Source of the DNA: Rhizobium sp.
GTDB taxonomy: Bacteria; Pseudomonadota; Alphaproteobacteria; Rhizobiales; Rhizobiaceae
Direction of reading: 5' to 3'
NCBI GenBank assembly: GCA_002796995.1
Contig: PEKW01000005.1
Span: 62,001-126,000, forward strand
DNA length: 64,000 nt
Shown here: in pieces, positions 37,637-50,061 of the stretch
How the letters are laid out: every line of letters starts with the position of its first letter
How positions within the stretch are numbered: the first letter of the stretch is position 1
Made by a program: the position numbers and the translations under genes
Notes under the pieces: generated by a model
What the model saw: the letters and a program-made list of their open reading frames with translations, nothing else
The model's database searches: none
Told to the model about the DNA's origin: nothing

Positions 37637-38362
37637 CTATCCGGCTTTCTGTGCCGCAGTCCGTTGAAAAACGGCGTCGCGATAGAGCATCGCCGATAGC
37701 ACAAAGAGTGGCGTGGCACTCAAGACCTCCGTCGCCGAGACACAGATAGCTGAGGCCAATTCGAATAGAGTCGCCGGAGGCGACCATGTGGGTACGACAT
37801 TGCCTATTCTCCCGAGGAGAAGACTGACAAAAATCGGCAACGCCAATGAAAGCGTGTTAGCCACAAAATATCGAGCATATGTCTTGATCAGTTTTTTACG
37901 GCCCCGCTCAAGAGCTTCTCCGACGGATTTCTCACGCTTCATGATATCAGCAGGCAACCATGTACCGAACAAGGCGAGAGAAAGTGGCATCGTTACCACA
38001 AAGATCACAGCCAAAAGGCCGGTGATGGAGCCCTTATGCGAAACAAGCGGAGGCATGAGATTCGCAACGGTGTAAGTCGCCAGCGCCGCCAACAGCAATC
38101 CGAAAAGAAAGATGAAGGCACACTTTAAGATATACAGCAATCCTGGAAGAGACGGGACATACGCGAATTGCCTTGCAAGGTTTTCATCTTTTAGAATTGC
38201 AGCCTGTATATTATGACCAATATAAATATAGAATATTGTTAATGCATATGAATTTTTAATGCCAAAGATCTCTGTACAAAATTTCGCTATCCCATATATT
38301 GATATTAAAACAGCGAAGACACCCACATTAGCGCGAAATAATGCGATACTCTTCGAAAACAT
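37637..38362 (-). CDS. Uncharacterised AT-rich multi-pass membrane protein
   Basis: A 241-residue protein with about five or six hydrophobic segments, for example FRANVGVFAVLISIYGIAKF, ILKCAFIFLFGLLLAALATY, LLAVIFVVTMPLSLALFGTW and TLSLALPIFVSLLLG. A lysine/arginine-rich cytoplasmic loop (MKREKSVGEALERGRKKLIK) lies between segments 4 and 5. I do not recognise the family. The gene and its upstream flank (about 38170-38400) are far richer in A/T than the neighbours, with runs such as AATATAAATATAGAATATTG, which suggests recent acquisition. ATG at 38362 is used because the frame before it is poor. It lies between ratA-like and lipA. Confidence 0.65.
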   Translation of the reverse strand: MFSKSIALFRANVGVFAVLISIYGIAKFCTEIFGIKNSYALTIFYIYIGHNIQAAILKDENLARQFAYVPSLPGLLYILKCAFIFLFGLLLAALATYTVANLMPPLVSHKGSITGLLAVIFVVTMPLSLALFGTWLPADIMKREKSVGEALERGRKKLIKTYARYFVANTLSLALPIFVSLLLGRIGNVVPTWSPPATLFELASAICVSATEVLSATPLFVLSAMLYRDAVFQRTAAQKAG

Positions 38363-38527
38363 TCCGGATCCAACCACTTTGCTGTGAGCGCTCCACTACA
38401 TGAGCCAGTACAGCGCCTCAACCTCGAAAAACGCGCGTTTAGCGCTCATTCATGCCATCCGAGAACACCTCAGGTGGCAAGACGAGGAAAGAATATCCTC
38501 TGGTTGTATACAAAGGCTTGAGACAGT

Positions 38528-39496
38528 CTATTCCGTCACTTGCAGCTTCCGCTCCCGCGCCGCCCGAAGCCGGGCGAAATCGTCCCCCGCGTGATGCGAC
38601 GAGCGGGTCAGCGGGCTGGCGGACACCATCAGGAAGCCCTTGGCATAGGCGACCGTCTCGTAGGATTTGAATTCGTCCGGCGTGACGAAGCTCATCACCT
38701 TGTGGTGCTTGCGGGTCGGCTGCAGATACTGGCCGATCGTCAGGAAGTCGACATCGGCGACGCGCAGGTCGTCCATCAGCTGCAGCACTTCGTTACGTTC
38801 CTCGCCCAGCCCGACCATGATGCCGGACTTGGTGAACATGGTCGGGTCGAGTTCCTTGACCCGCTGGAGAAGCCGGATCGAGTGGAAGTAGCGTGCGCCT
38901 GGACGCACCGTCAGATAGTTGCCGGGCACGGTTTCGAGATTGTGGTTGAACACGTCGGGCTTGGCGGCGACCACGCGTTCCAGCGCGCCGGGCTTCTTCA
39001 GGAAGTCGGGCGTCAGGATCTCGATCGTCGTCTCCGGCGAAGCCGCGCGGATGGCGAAGATCACCTTCTCGAAATGCTCGGCGCCGCCGTCGTCCAGGTC
39101 GTCGCGGTCGACCGAGGTGATGACGACATGCTGCAGCCCCATCTGCTTCACCGCCTTGGCGACGCTCTCCGGCTCGGCCATGTCAAGCGCATTGGGCTTG
39201 CCGGTCGCGACGTTGCAAAAGGCGCAGGCGCGCGTGCAGATCTCGCCCATGATCATGAAGGTGGCGTGCTTCTTGTCCCAGCATTCGCCGATATTCGGGC
39301 AGCCCGCCTCCTCGCACACCGTGACGAGCTTGTTGTCCTTCACGATCGACCGCGTCTCGGCATAACCCTTGGAGGTCGGCGCCTTGACGCGGATCCATTC
39401 CGGCTTGCGCATCACCTCGGTATCCGGGCGATGGGCCTTTTCCGGATGCCGGACGCGGGCCTGCGGATCGTTGATCTTGTCGAGAATGGTAACCAC
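38528..39496 (-). CDS. lipA: Lipoyl synthase
   Basis: A 322-residue radical-SAM enzyme that inserts two sulfurs into octanoyl groups on lipoyl domains. The radical-SAM cluster is bound by the CTRACAFC motif, the auxiliary cluster by [12 protein letters not shown], and a conserved [10 protein letters not shown] lies near the C-terminus. GTG at 39496 is the start. It lies close to the genes of pyruvate dehydrogenase, whose E2, E1 beta and related lipoyl domains are its substrates. Confidence 0.96.
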   Translation of the reverse strand: MVTILDKINDPQARVRHPEKAHRPDTEVMRKPEWIRVKAPTSKGYAETRSIVKDNKLVTVCEEAGCPNIGECWDKKHATFMIMGEICTRACAFCNVATGKPNALDMAEPESVAKAVKQMGLQHVVITSVDRDDLDDGGAEHFEKVIFAIRAASPETTIEILTPDFLKKPGALERVVAAKPDVFNHNLETVPGNYLTVRPGARYFHSIRLLQRVKELDPTMFTKSGIMVGLGEERNEVLQLMDDLRVADVDFLTIGQYLQPTRKHHKVMSFVTPDEFKSYETVAYAKGFLMVSASPLTRSSHHAGDDFARLRAARERKLQVTE

Positions 39497-39531
39497 GTGT
39501 CGTTACTCCGCGCCGCGTCTGCCGGGCGCTC

Positions 39532-39957
39532 TTAGCATTGATGGCTGTAGGTGAAAACCAGCGTGTCGGTCGTGGTGCGGCCTGTCGGCTGGCAGCGCTC
39601 CATGGTCTCACGGCTGCCGCGCAGCGTCACCCGTGTCTGGTTGCGATCGACCGGGCCTTCAACATAGTACTCAAGCGGCGTGCCGGGGCAATATTTCGAA
39701 AAGACCCGCGCCGTCCCCGAATAGCGGCCATTGACGTTGGAACCGTTGAACAGCAGCGTACCGTGGGTGACGCCCGCACCGCGCATGACCTGCTTGGGAT
39801 GCTCATAGTAGAAGGCGCGCTGGTTACCGGCGGCCTTGAGGCGCATCAGCGAGCCGTTATGGTCCCAGCAGCTGTCCGCATGGGCAACGGCCGGCGCAAG
39901 CGCTAGCAGGCACGAAGCGAAGAACAACGCGGTCCGTCTGGCGATACCTGCAAACAT
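39532..39957 (-). CDS. Uncharacterised secreted protein
   Basis: A 141-residue protein with a Sec signal peptide (RTALFFASCLLALAPAVAHA) and cleavage near AHA-DS. The mature part is small and beta-rich with four cysteines, at SCWDHNG, SKYCPGTPLEYY, MERCQPTG and the terminal SHQC, which could form two disulfides in the periplasm. Family not recognised. It lies between lipA and a GlsB-like gene on the same strand, with 35-bp gaps. Confidence 0.75.
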   Translation of the reverse strand: MFAGIARRTALFFASCLLALAPAVAHADSCWDHNGSLMRLKAAGNQRAFYYEHPKQVMRGAGVTHGTLLFNGSNVNGRYSGTARVFSKYCPGTPLEYYVEGPVDRNQTRVTLRGSRETMERCQPTGRTTTDTLVFTYSHQC

Positions 39958-39992
39958 GCCCTGCCCTTCCCTTGTTGCGTTTAACAGCCGCG

Positions 39993-40247
39993 TCAGCGGC
40001 GGATGAGCTTCACCGCGTACAGCAGGAGGCTGGAGCCGACGAAGCTGGTCAGCAGGAAGCCCAGCCAGTCGCCTTGGACCACGACACCGAAGCGGCGGAA
40101 GATCGCCGCGGCCACCACCGCGCCGACAATGCCGATGATGATGTTCATGATGATGCCGTAGCGCATGTCCAGGAACTTGCCCGCCATCCAGCCGGCAAAG
40201 CCGCCGACGATGATGGTCAGGAACCAGCCAATTTCAAACCCAGCCAT
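39993..40247 (-). CDS. GlsB/YeaQ/YmgE-family small membrane protein
   Basis: An 84-residue protein with three hydrophobic segments: FEIGWFLTIIVGGFAGWMAG, IIMNIIIGIVGAVVAAAIF and LGFLLTSFVGSSLLLYAVKL. The GFAGWMAGKFL and NIIIGIVGAVV patterns are those of the transglycosylase-associated (YeaQ/YmgE) family, induced by stress or stationary phase in several bacteria; function unknown. A strong hairpin lies upstream (40271-40295). Confidence 0.9.
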   Translation of the reverse strand: MAGFEIGWFLTIIVGGFAGWMAGKFLDMRYGIIMNIIIGIVGAVVAAAIFRRFGVVVQGDWLGFLLTSFVGSSLLLYAVKLIRR

Positions 40248-40270
40248 TGCCTACTCCTTCGATTGAACAA

Positions 40271-40295
40271 TCCCGCCCCTATATAGGCGGCGGGA
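40271..40295 (-). terminator. Strong hairpin between lpdA and the GlsB-like gene
   Basis: TCCCGCC and GGCGGGA flank the palindrome CCTATATAGG, giving a stem of about 12 bp with a single bulged base. It lies 20 bp after the lpdA stop and 23 bp before the GlsB-like start. Only a weak T-rich stretch follows on the minus strand. It could end lpdA transcription or control the GlsB-like gene. Confidence 0.5.
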
Positions 40296-40315
40296 CCCGG
40301 CCCCACAACTCGCCT

Positions 40316-41761
40316 TTAGGCGTTGAGCGCCCTTCCATAGGCATCCAGAACGCTTTCCTTCAGCGTCTCGGAAATGGTCGGATGCGGGAAGATCGTGTGC
40401 ATCAGCTCTTCCTCGGTGGTTTCGAGGTTCATGGCCACGACGAAACCCTGGATCAGTTCGGTCACTTCCGCCCCGACCAGATGCGCGCCCAGCAGTTCGC
40501 CGGTCTTCTTGTCGAAGATGGTCTTGACCATGCCCTGGTCCTCGCCGAGCGCGATCGCCTTGCCGTTGGCGACGAAGGGGAAGCGGCCGACGCGAATGTC
40601 GCGGCCTTCCGCCTTCGCCTTGGCTTCGGTCAGGCCGACGGAGGCGACCTGCGGATTGCAGTAGGTGCAGCCGGGGATCTTGGCCTTGTCCATCGGATGC
40701 ACGTTCGGCAGGCCGGCGATCTTCTCGACGCAGATGACGGCCTCGTGTTCGGCCTTGTGGGCGAGCATCGGCGGGCCGGCCACGTCGCCGATCGCATAGA
40801 TGCCGGCAACATTGGTCCTGCCGTAGCCGTCGATGGCGATGAAGCCGCGATCGGTCTTCACGCCGAGCGCCTCAAGCCCGATATTCTCGATATTGGCCTG
40901 CACGCCGACGGCCGAGATCATCCGGTCGGCGGTGATCTTCTCGACCGTGCCGTCCTTCTTCTCGACATGGGCGGTGATGGAATTGGCGCCCTTCTCGACC
41001 TTGGCGACCTTGGCCTCCAGCAGGATCTTCATGCCCTGCTTGTCGAACTGCTTCTTGGCGAAGGCCGAGATTTCGGCATCCTCGACCGGCATGACCTGGC
41101 TCATCACCTCGACCACGGTCACGTCGACGCCCATGGTGCGGTAGAAGGAGGCGAACTCGATGCCGATGGCGCCCGAGCCCATGACCAGCAGCGACTTCGG
41201 CATGGAATCCGGGTTCATCGCCTCGAAATAGGTCCAGATCAGCTTGCCGTCCGGCTCGATGCCGGGAAGCGCACGCGGGCGCGCGCCGGTGGCGACGATG
41301 ATGTGCTTGGCGGTATAGGTGCCCTCGCCCAGCGTGTTCTTCGGCAGCGGCGCCTGCGGCTGGACGATCGTCTTGGTGGTCTTGGAGACGACGATTTCGC
41401 CGGGCTTGGTGAGCTTGGCTTCACCCCAGATGATGTCGACCTTGTTCTTCTTCATCAGGAAGCCGACGCCGCCGTTCATGCGCTCGGCAATGCCGCGCGA
41501 ACGGGCGATGATGGCCTTGAGGTCGGGGGTGATCTTGCCTTCGAGGGTCAGGCCGTAATTCTTGGCGTGTTCGGCGAGATGCAGGACTTCCGCGGACCGG
41601 AGCAATGCCTTGGTCGGGATGCAGCCCCAGTTGGAGCAGATGCCGGCGAGGTGCTCGCGCTCGACGATCGCGGTCTTCAGGCCCAGCTGGGCGGCACGGA
41701 TCGCGGCAATGTAGCCGCCGGGGCCGGAGCCGATAATGAGAACGTCATAGGCATTCGACAC
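40316..41761 (-). CDS. lpdA: Dihydrolipoyl dehydrogenase (E3)
   Basis: A 481-residue FAD enzyme that reoxidises lipoyl groups with NAD+. FAD site LIIGSGPGGYIAAIRAAQLG, redox-active disulfide in AGICSNWGCIPTKALL, NAD site LLVMGSGAIGIEFASFYR, second FAD site GIYAIGDVAGPPMLAHKAEH, and the dimer-interface His-Glu in HTIFPHPTISETLKE. Located downstream of pdhC, so it is probably the E3 of this pyruvate dehydrogenase. Two small genes and one esterase gene intervene. Confidence 0.97.
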   Translation of the reverse strand: MSNAYDVLIIGSGPGGYIAAIRAAQLGLKTAIVEREHLAGICSNWGCIPTKALLRSAEVLHLAEHAKNYGLTLEGKITPDLKAIIARSRGIAERMNGGVGFLMKKNKVDIIWGEAKLTKPGEIVVSKTTKTIVQPQAPLPKNTLGEGTYTAKHIIVATGARPRALPGIEPDGKLIWTYFEAMNPDSMPKSLLVMGSGAIGIEFASFYRTMGVDVTVVEVMSQVMPVEDAEISAFAKKQFDKQGMKILLEAKVAKVEKGANSITAHVEKKDGTVEKITADRMISAVGVQANIENIGLEALGVKTDRGFIAIDGYGRTNVAGIYAIGDVAGPPMLAHKAEHEAVICVEKIAGLPNVHPMDKAKIPGCTYCNPQVASVGLTEAKAKAEGRDIRVGRFPFVANGKAIALGEDQGMVKTIFDKKTGELLGAHLVGAEVTELIQGFVVAMNLETTEEELMHTIFPHPTISETLKESVLDAYGRALNA

Positions 41762-41836
41762 GGGTCTTCATCTCCTCTTTGAGGGCGGGCTCCACCTTGA
41801 AGGCGGAGCCCCTCCGGGGGATGAAGCCGGGCCGGA

Positions 41837-42076
41837 TCAGGCCTTGGTCAGCATCCCGTAGATTTCATCCTTCAAAACCATGCGCTGCTTGCGCATCGTT
41901 TCCATCTCGACGTCACCGACGGGCTCCACTTCGGTTTCCGAACGATGGATGGCACGGTTCACGTCGCGGTAATCCTCGAGCATCTTGGCAAAACGCTCGT
42001 CGCTCAGCTTGAGCGCATGCATCTTGTCGGAATATTCCGGAAACTCGTCGTGGATTTCGTGCGGGGTATTCGACAT
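41837..42076 (-). CDS. YdcH/DUF465 family small protein
   Basis: A 79-residue all-helical protein with an acidic N-terminus (HEIHDEFPEYSDKMHALKLS) and the typical C-terminal LKDEIYGML. DUF465 proteins are short coiled coils of unknown function. This one is longer than the usual 60-70 residues because of a middle insert rich in Glu and Val (ETEVEPVGDVEME). It lies between the SGNH esterase and lpdA. Confidence 0.88.
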   Translation of the reverse strand: MSNTPHEIHDEFPEYSDKMHALKLSDERFAKMLEDYRDVNRAIHRSETEVEPVGDVEMETMRKQRMVLKDEIYGMLTKA

Positions 42077-42169
42077 CAGGTATCTCCTCTTGTGTCCGTC
42101 GATACCTGCAGCCTAGTCACCCCAATACGCCACTCCCTTGATCTTGATCAACTTTCGCCGGGCATTTCG

Positions 42170-42808
42170 TCAAATCCCCAGCAGCATGCGCACGACAGGT
42201 TCGATGCCGCGCCCGATCGCCCGGGTGTTGTCGGCGTCGAGATGGATGCCATCGAGCGGGCTGGTCTGCGACACCGCACCGGCGTCGAAGAAGCCGCATC
42301 CGGTCTCGTCCGCCAGGTCCCGGTAGAAGCTCGCCAGCATCGCCGATTCCTCCAGCGCACCACGGAACATCGCGGCGAAATGCACGTTCGACGTCTCGCA
42401 GATCGCCGGCGGCGCAACGATCAGGATCTCCGGCACCTCGAAGCCAAAACCCCAGTCGTGATGCCGGATCAGCTTGACCAGCCGGTCGATGCCCTTGGTG
42501 GCTGCGATCGCCGTGCCGGCAATGCCGCGCTTCATGTCGTTGGTGCCGAGCAGCAGGATCACCAGGTCCAGAGGCTTGTGGCTTTCCAGCACGCTCGGCA
42601 GGAGTTTCACGCCGTTGCGTTCGCAATCGGCGAGATGGTCGTCATAGGCGGTCGTGCGTCCGTTCAGGCCCTCGGCAATCACGTTGACCTCGGGCCTGAG
42701 CGCCGCGCCAAGCACGCTCGGCCAGCGGTCGCCATGCGGATGGCGGCCGACCGTCAACGGATCGTAACCCCAGGTCAGGCTGTCGCCGTAGCAGAGCACG
42801 GTTTTCAT
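42170..42808 (-). CDS. SGNH/GDSL hydrolase (arylesterase-like)
   Basis: A 212-residue esterase with the SGNH catalytic blocks: the nucleophile Ser in CYGDSLTWGYDP (block I), Gly in LNGRTTAYDD (block II), GTNDMKRG (block III) and the Asp-x-x-His pair in DGIHLDADN (block V). No signal peptide, so it is cytoplasmic. Its ATG overlaps the stop of the upstream membrane protein gene. Genes like this are found between pdhC and lpdA in rhizobia; the substrate is unknown and a link to pyruvate dehydrogenase has not been established. Confidence 0.92.
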   Translation of the reverse strand: MKTVLCYGDSLTWGYDPLTVGRHPHGDRWPSVLGAALRPEVNVIAEGLNGRTTAYDDHLADCERNGVKLLPSVLESHKPLDLVILLLGTNDMKRGIAGTAIAATKGIDRLVKLIRHHDWGFGFEVPEILIVAPPAICETSNVHFAAMFRGALEESAMLASFYRDLADETGCGFFDAGAVSQTSPLDGIHLDADNTRAIGRGIEPVVRMLLGI

Positions 42809-43272
42809 ACTACACCCCGCATCAAGCCGTCGTACCGATGAGCGCCCATGATCTTGAAAAACGCCCAATGCGCGACAGTCATGACCAGCCCCGGAATGAG
42901 CGCTCCGACGAGATACATTTTGTCGGAAGAGGAGCCCGCATCTGCATAGTTGTGATACATGCTGAGCAATCCCACGAACAAGACAATGGCGAAGCACAGC
43001 ATCGCCAAATCGACAGCAACTCGCTTGGACGCCAGTTGGGCGAAGAAGGAAAGCAGTCCCAACGCGACGGAGACCAGCGGTATGTTGACGATCACCAAGA
43101 AGAAGTCCTGATCTACGCCAGCCTCGTCGGCGCCTTTTGGCGCCAGAACCATGGCCAATATCCAAAACGCCAATACTCCGGCAATGCCGGCGAACAGCGC
43201 TGCACAAAACGACATCCCGAGAGAGCGCCTCAAGCGCACTCCCCAGGACAACGTTTTCTGCAAGTCGGCCAC
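42805..43272 (-). CDS. Uncharacterised four-helix membrane protein
   Basis: A 155-residue protein with about four transmembrane segments (FAGIAGVLAFWILAMVLA, FFLVIVNIPLVSVALGLLSF, AVDLAMLCFAIVLFVGLLSM and MYLVGALIPGLVMTVAHWAF). No family recognised. GTG at 43272 is chosen because a good AGCGGAGGCGGAC ribosome site lies before it and the gene follows the pdhC stop by 14 bp. Its stop overlaps the SGNH hydrolase ATG, so the two are co-translated. The longer in-frame extension across pdhC is non-coding. Confidence 0.75.
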   Translation of the reverse strand: MADLQKTLSWGVRLRRSLGMSFCAALFAGIAGVLAFWILAMVLAPKGADEAGVDQDFFLVIVNIPLVSVALGLLSFFAQLASKRVAVDLAMLCFAIVLFVGLLSMYHNYADAGSSSDKMYLVGALIPGLVMTVAHWAFFKIMGAHRYDGLMRGVV

Positions 43273-43286
43273 GTCCGCCTCCGCTC

Positions 43287-44648
43287 TTAGACGAGCATGC
43301 CCATCGGGTTCTCGATGTAGCGCTTGAAGGCGCCGAGCAGTTCGGCCCCGAGCGCGCCGTCGACGCAGCGATGGTCGGTCGACAGGGTCACCGACATGAC
43401 ATTGGCGATCTTCATCTCGCCGTTCTTCACCACCACCCGCTGTTCGCCCGCGCCGACCGCAAGGATCGTCGCATGCGGCGGATTGATGACGGCGGCGAAC
43501 TGCTTGACGCCCATCATGCCCATGTTCGACACCGAGGTGGTGCCGCCCTGGTATTCTTCCGGCTTCAGCTTGCGGTCCTTGGCGCGCTTGCCCAGGTCCT
43601 TCATCTCGTTGGAGATGGCCGACAGAGTCTTGAGCTCCGCATGGCGGATGATCGGCGTGATCAGGCCGCCCGGGATCGACACGGCGACGCCGACATCGGC
43701 ATGCTTGTGCTTGACCATGTTGGTCTCGGTCCAGGAGACGTTGGCATCCGGCACTTCCGTCAGTGCCATGGCCATCGCCTTGATGATCATGTCGTTCACC
43801 GAAAGCTTGTAGGCCGGTGCGCCATCCTTGCGGGGGGCGGCGTCGTTGAGCTGGGCGCGCAGCGCCAGAAGCGCGTCGAGCTCGCAATCGACGGTGACGT
43901 AGAAATGCGGGATCGTCTGCTTCGACTCGACCAGCCGCTTGGCGATCGTCTTGCGCATGCCGTCATGCGGCACGAGTTCGTAGGAACCCGGCTCGAACAG
44001 CTTGAGCACGGCTTCTTCCGAAGCACCCTTGGCCATGGCCGGTGCGGCAGCAGCGGGCGCAGTGGCAGTGGCAGCGGTCGGCGCAGCCTTCGCGCCACCG
44101 CCGGCAACGGCCTTCTCGACGTCGCTCTTGACGACGCGGCCATGCGGACCGGAACCCGACACGGCAGACAGCTCGAGACCGGCTTCCTTGGCCAGGCGAC
44201 GGGCGAGCGGTGAGGCAAACACGCGCTCGCCGGACTTGGCGACGGGTGCCGGCGTCGAAGGCGCTGGCGCCTTGTCGCTGATCGGTGCGGAGACGGCAGG
44301 CGCCGCTTCGGCCTTGGCAGGTGCCGCTTCCGTCTTGGCGGGCGCAGTCTCGGCCTTGGCCGGTGCGGCGGAACCGCCGCCGGCCGCGGCGGCCGCGACG
44401 TCTTCGCCGTCAGCCGCGAGGATGGCGATCAGGGCATTGACCTTGACCGCTTCCGTGCCGGCCGGCACGACGAGCTTGGCGACCGTGCCCTCATCGACGG
44501 CTTCGACTTCCATCGTCGCCTTGTCGGTCTCGATCTCGGCGATCACGTCGCCGGACTTGACCTTGTCGCCTTCCTTGACGAGCCACTTGGCGAGATTGCC
44601 CTCTTCCATGGTCGGGGAGAGTGCCGGCATCGTAATGTTGATCGGCAT
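43287..44648 (-). CDS. pdhC: Pyruvate dehydrogenase E2, dihydrolipoamide acetyltransferase
   Basis: A 453-residue core subunit of the pyruvate dehydrogenase complex. The order is an N-terminal lipoyl domain (about residues 1-77) with lipoyl Lys43 in [11 protein letters not shown], an Ala/Pro-rich flexible linker (about 85-140), a peripheral subunit-binding domain ([20 protein letters not shown]), a second linker, and the catalytic domain (about 225-453) with the active-site [13 protein letters not shown]. One lipoyl domain only. It starts 15 bp after pdhB. Part of its lipoyl-domain DNA is identical to pdhB over 47 bp. Confidence 0.97.
   Translation of the reverse strand: MPINITMPALSPTMEEGNLAKWLVKEGDKVKSGDVIAEIETDKATMEVEAVDEGTVAKLVVPAGTEAVKVNALIAILAADGEDVAAAAAGGGSAAPAKAETAPAKTEAAPAKAEAAPAVSAPISDKAPAPSTPAPVAKSGERVFASPLARRLAKEAGLELSAVSGSGPHGRVVKSDVEKAVAGGGAKAAPTAATATAPAAAAPAMAKGASEEAVLKLFEPGSYELVPHDGMRKTIAKRLVESKQTIPHFYVTVDCELDALLALRAQLNDAAPRKDGAPAYKLSVNDMIIKAMAMALTEVPDANVSWTETNMVKHKHADVGVAVSIPGGLITPIIRHAELKTLSAISNEMKDLGKRAKDRKLKPEEYQGGTTSVSNMGMMGVKQFAAVINPPHATILAVGAGEQRVVVKNGEMKIANVMSVTLSTDHRCVDGALGAELLGAFKRYIENPMGMLV
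44515..44561 (-). repeat. 47-bp exact repeat within lipoyl domain of pdhC
   Basis: These 47 bases are identical to 45958-46004 in pdhB and code for the lipoylation site region around Lys43. The copies are direct repeats about 1.4 kb apart. Confidence 0.85.
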
Positions 44649-44663
44649 GTGCTGACCCTCCCG

Positions 44664-46091
<1,428 letters not shown>

Positions 46092-46106
46092 GGGTTCCCT
46101 CCCCGA

Positions 46107-47153
46107 TTACAGAAGAATGTCGGTGTAGAGCTCGGATACATCCGGCTCCGGATCGGCCTGGGCGAAATCGGCCGAGTCGGCGACGATGTCGCGGACGTCC
46201 TTGTCGATCGCCTTCAGCTCGTCCTCGCTCGCCCAGCCCTTTTCGAGCAGGCGCGCACGCACCTGTTCGATCGGATCGTGTTCGGAGCGCATCTTCTGCA
46301 CCTCGTCCTTGGAGCGATACTTCGCCGGGTCGGACATGGAGTGGCCGCGATAGCGGTAGGTCATCATTTCGAGGATGACCGGGCCCTTGCCGGTGCGGCA
46401 GTATTCGGCGGCCTGTTCGGCAGCCGCCCTGACGGCACGCACGTCCATGCCGTCGACCTGCAGGCCCGGAATGTTGAAGGCGAGGCCGCGCTGGGCGAAA
46501 TTCGTCTGGGCCGAGGCGCGCGACACCGAGGTGCCCATGGCGTAGCGGTTGTTCTCGATCACGTAGATGACCGGCAGCTTCCACAGCTCGGCCATGTTGA
46601 AGCTCTCGTAGACCTGGCCCTGGTTGGCCGCGCCGTCGCCGAAATAGGCGACCGAGATCTGGCCGTTGTCGCGGTAGCGGTTGGCGAAGGCCAGACCCGT
46701 TCCGAGCGACACCTGGGCGCCGACGATGCCGTGGCCGCCGTAGAAGTTCTTCTCCTTGGAGAACATGTGCATCGAGCCGCCCTTGCCCTTGGACAAGCCG
46801 CCGCGACGCCCGGTGAGTTCCGCCATGACGCCGCGCGCACTCATGCCGCAGGCCAGCATGTGGCCGTGGTCACGGTAGCCGGTGATGACCTGGTCACCGT
46901 CCTTCAGCGCCATCTGCATGCCGACGACGACGGCTTCCTGGCCGATATAGAGGTGACAGAAGCCGCCGATGAAGCCCATGCCGTAGAGCTGGCCGGCCTT
47001 TTCCTCGAAACGCCGGATCAGCAGCATTTCGCGATAGGCTTTCAGTTCGGTGTCGCGGTCGAACTCGGCGATCGCTCCTTCGCTGAAGTCCTTCTTGGCT
47101 GGCTTGGCCGTAGTCTTGCGACCGGTAACGGTCGCGGCTTTTCGCGGCGCCAT
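46107..47153 (-). CDS. pdhA: Pyruvate dehydrogenase E1 alpha subunit
   Basis: A 348-residue thiamine-diphosphate enzyme that decarboxylates pyruvate. The TPP motif is complete (ISVAYFGDGAANQGQVYESF to IYVIENNRYAMGTSV), with the helical GGSMHMFSKEKNFYGGHGIV loop and the phosphorylation-loop-like TYRYRGHSMSDPAKYRSKDE. A basic, Lys/Arg/Ala-rich N-terminus (about residues 1-25) is typical of rhizobial PdhA. First gene of pdhABC; the pdhA promoter should lie in the 145-bp AT-rich space at 47154-47298, which is shared with ftsB-like upstream. Confidence 0.97.
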   Translation of the reverse strand: MAPRKAATVTGRKTTAKPAKKDFSEGAIAEFDRDTELKAYREMLLIRRFEEKAGQLYGMGFIGGFCHLYIGQEAVVVGMQMALKDGDQVITGYRDHGHMLACGMSARGVMAELTGRRGGLSKGKGGSMHMFSKEKNFYGGHGIVGAQVSLGTGLAFANRYRDNGQISVAYFGDGAANQGQVYESFNMAELWKLPVIYVIENNRYAMGTSVSRASAQTNFAQRGLAFNIPGLQVDGMDVRAVRAAAEQAAEYCRTGKGPVILEMMTYRYRGHSMSDPAKYRSKDEVQKMRSEHDPIEQVRARLLEKGWASEDELKAIDKDVRDIVADSADFAQADPEPDVSELYTDILL

Positions 47154-47298
47154 TCATCCCTCCCTAGGGTTATGTCGGATCTTTGTTGGGCAGCAGAATA
47201 GGCAAGAAAGGCGCGCTGGGCAATGCTATAAATGCATGGCTCTTATTCAATCTATCAGATTGAAAAACAACGGGAATTTCAGATTAACCAGATTTCGG

Positions 47299-47619
47299 TT
47301 AATTCAGATAGCTGTCAAATATGACGATTTCGTCCGGCCGCGACATGTTGAGCTGATATCGCGCCTTCTCGTCCATCATGTCGCGTTCGAGCGAGCCGTC
47401 GCTCAGCAGCTGGACCTGACGTTCCAGGCGCTCGCGACGCCCGACCAGCTCGGCAAGCTCGGCGCTTCGCGCGATGCGCTGCCGCTCGAAATCCTGCGCC
47501 GCCCGCAAACCGTAGTCGCCATGCAGGGAATGATAACCGAAATAGGAGAGAAACGCGACAGTGACGGCAGGGAGAATGAGACGACCGAATTTTCTCTTCT
47601 TGTGATGCCTGGTCCACAT
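47299..47619 (-). CDS. FtsB/DivIC-family septum formation initiator
   Basis: A 106-residue single-pass inner-membrane protein. A short basic cytoplasmic N-terminus (MWTRHHKKRKFGR), one transmembrane helix (LILPAVTVAFLSYFGYHSL) and a coiled coil (about residues 45-85, ERQRIARSAELAELVGRRER) match FtsB/DivIC, which joins FtsL and FtsQ in the divisome. The C-terminus ends in DEKARYQLNMSRPDEIVIF, the typical DivIC end. Located between eno and pdhA as in other rhizobia. Confidence 0.9.
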   Translation of the reverse strand: MWTRHHKKRKFGRLILPAVTVAFLSYFGYHSLHGDYGLRAAQDFERQRIARSAELAELVGRRERLERQVQLLSDGSLERDMMDEKARYQLNMSRPDEIVIFDSYLN

Positions 47620-47704
47620 GCGGATGATGCCTTGAAACGCAAAACTATCGTTTCAAATTATCGGCGATAGCTTAACCGATCGTTGACCGTATCGGTTCGC
47701 ACAA

Positions 47705-47735
47705 GAAAAAAGCCGCGCCCCTTTCGGAACGCGGC
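47705..47735 (-). terminator. Rho-independent terminator of eno
   Basis: On the minus strand GCCGCGTTCC-GAAA-GGGGCGCGGC forms a stem of about 10 bp (two G-T wobbles) with a GAAA tetraloop, followed by a run of six T. It lies 28 bp after the eno stop. Confidence 0.88.
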
Positions 47736-47762
47736 CCTGGATGGTGATGCGATCGGGGGCGA

Positions 47763-50057
<2,295 letters not shown>

Positions 50058-50061
<4 letters not shown>

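Noticed and set aside
43273..43887. Extension of the 42805-43272 membrane gene to a 360-codon protein
   Set aside because: The added part reads pdhC in another frame and is Arg/Gly-rich without structure. GTG at 43272 with a good ribosome site explains the gene.
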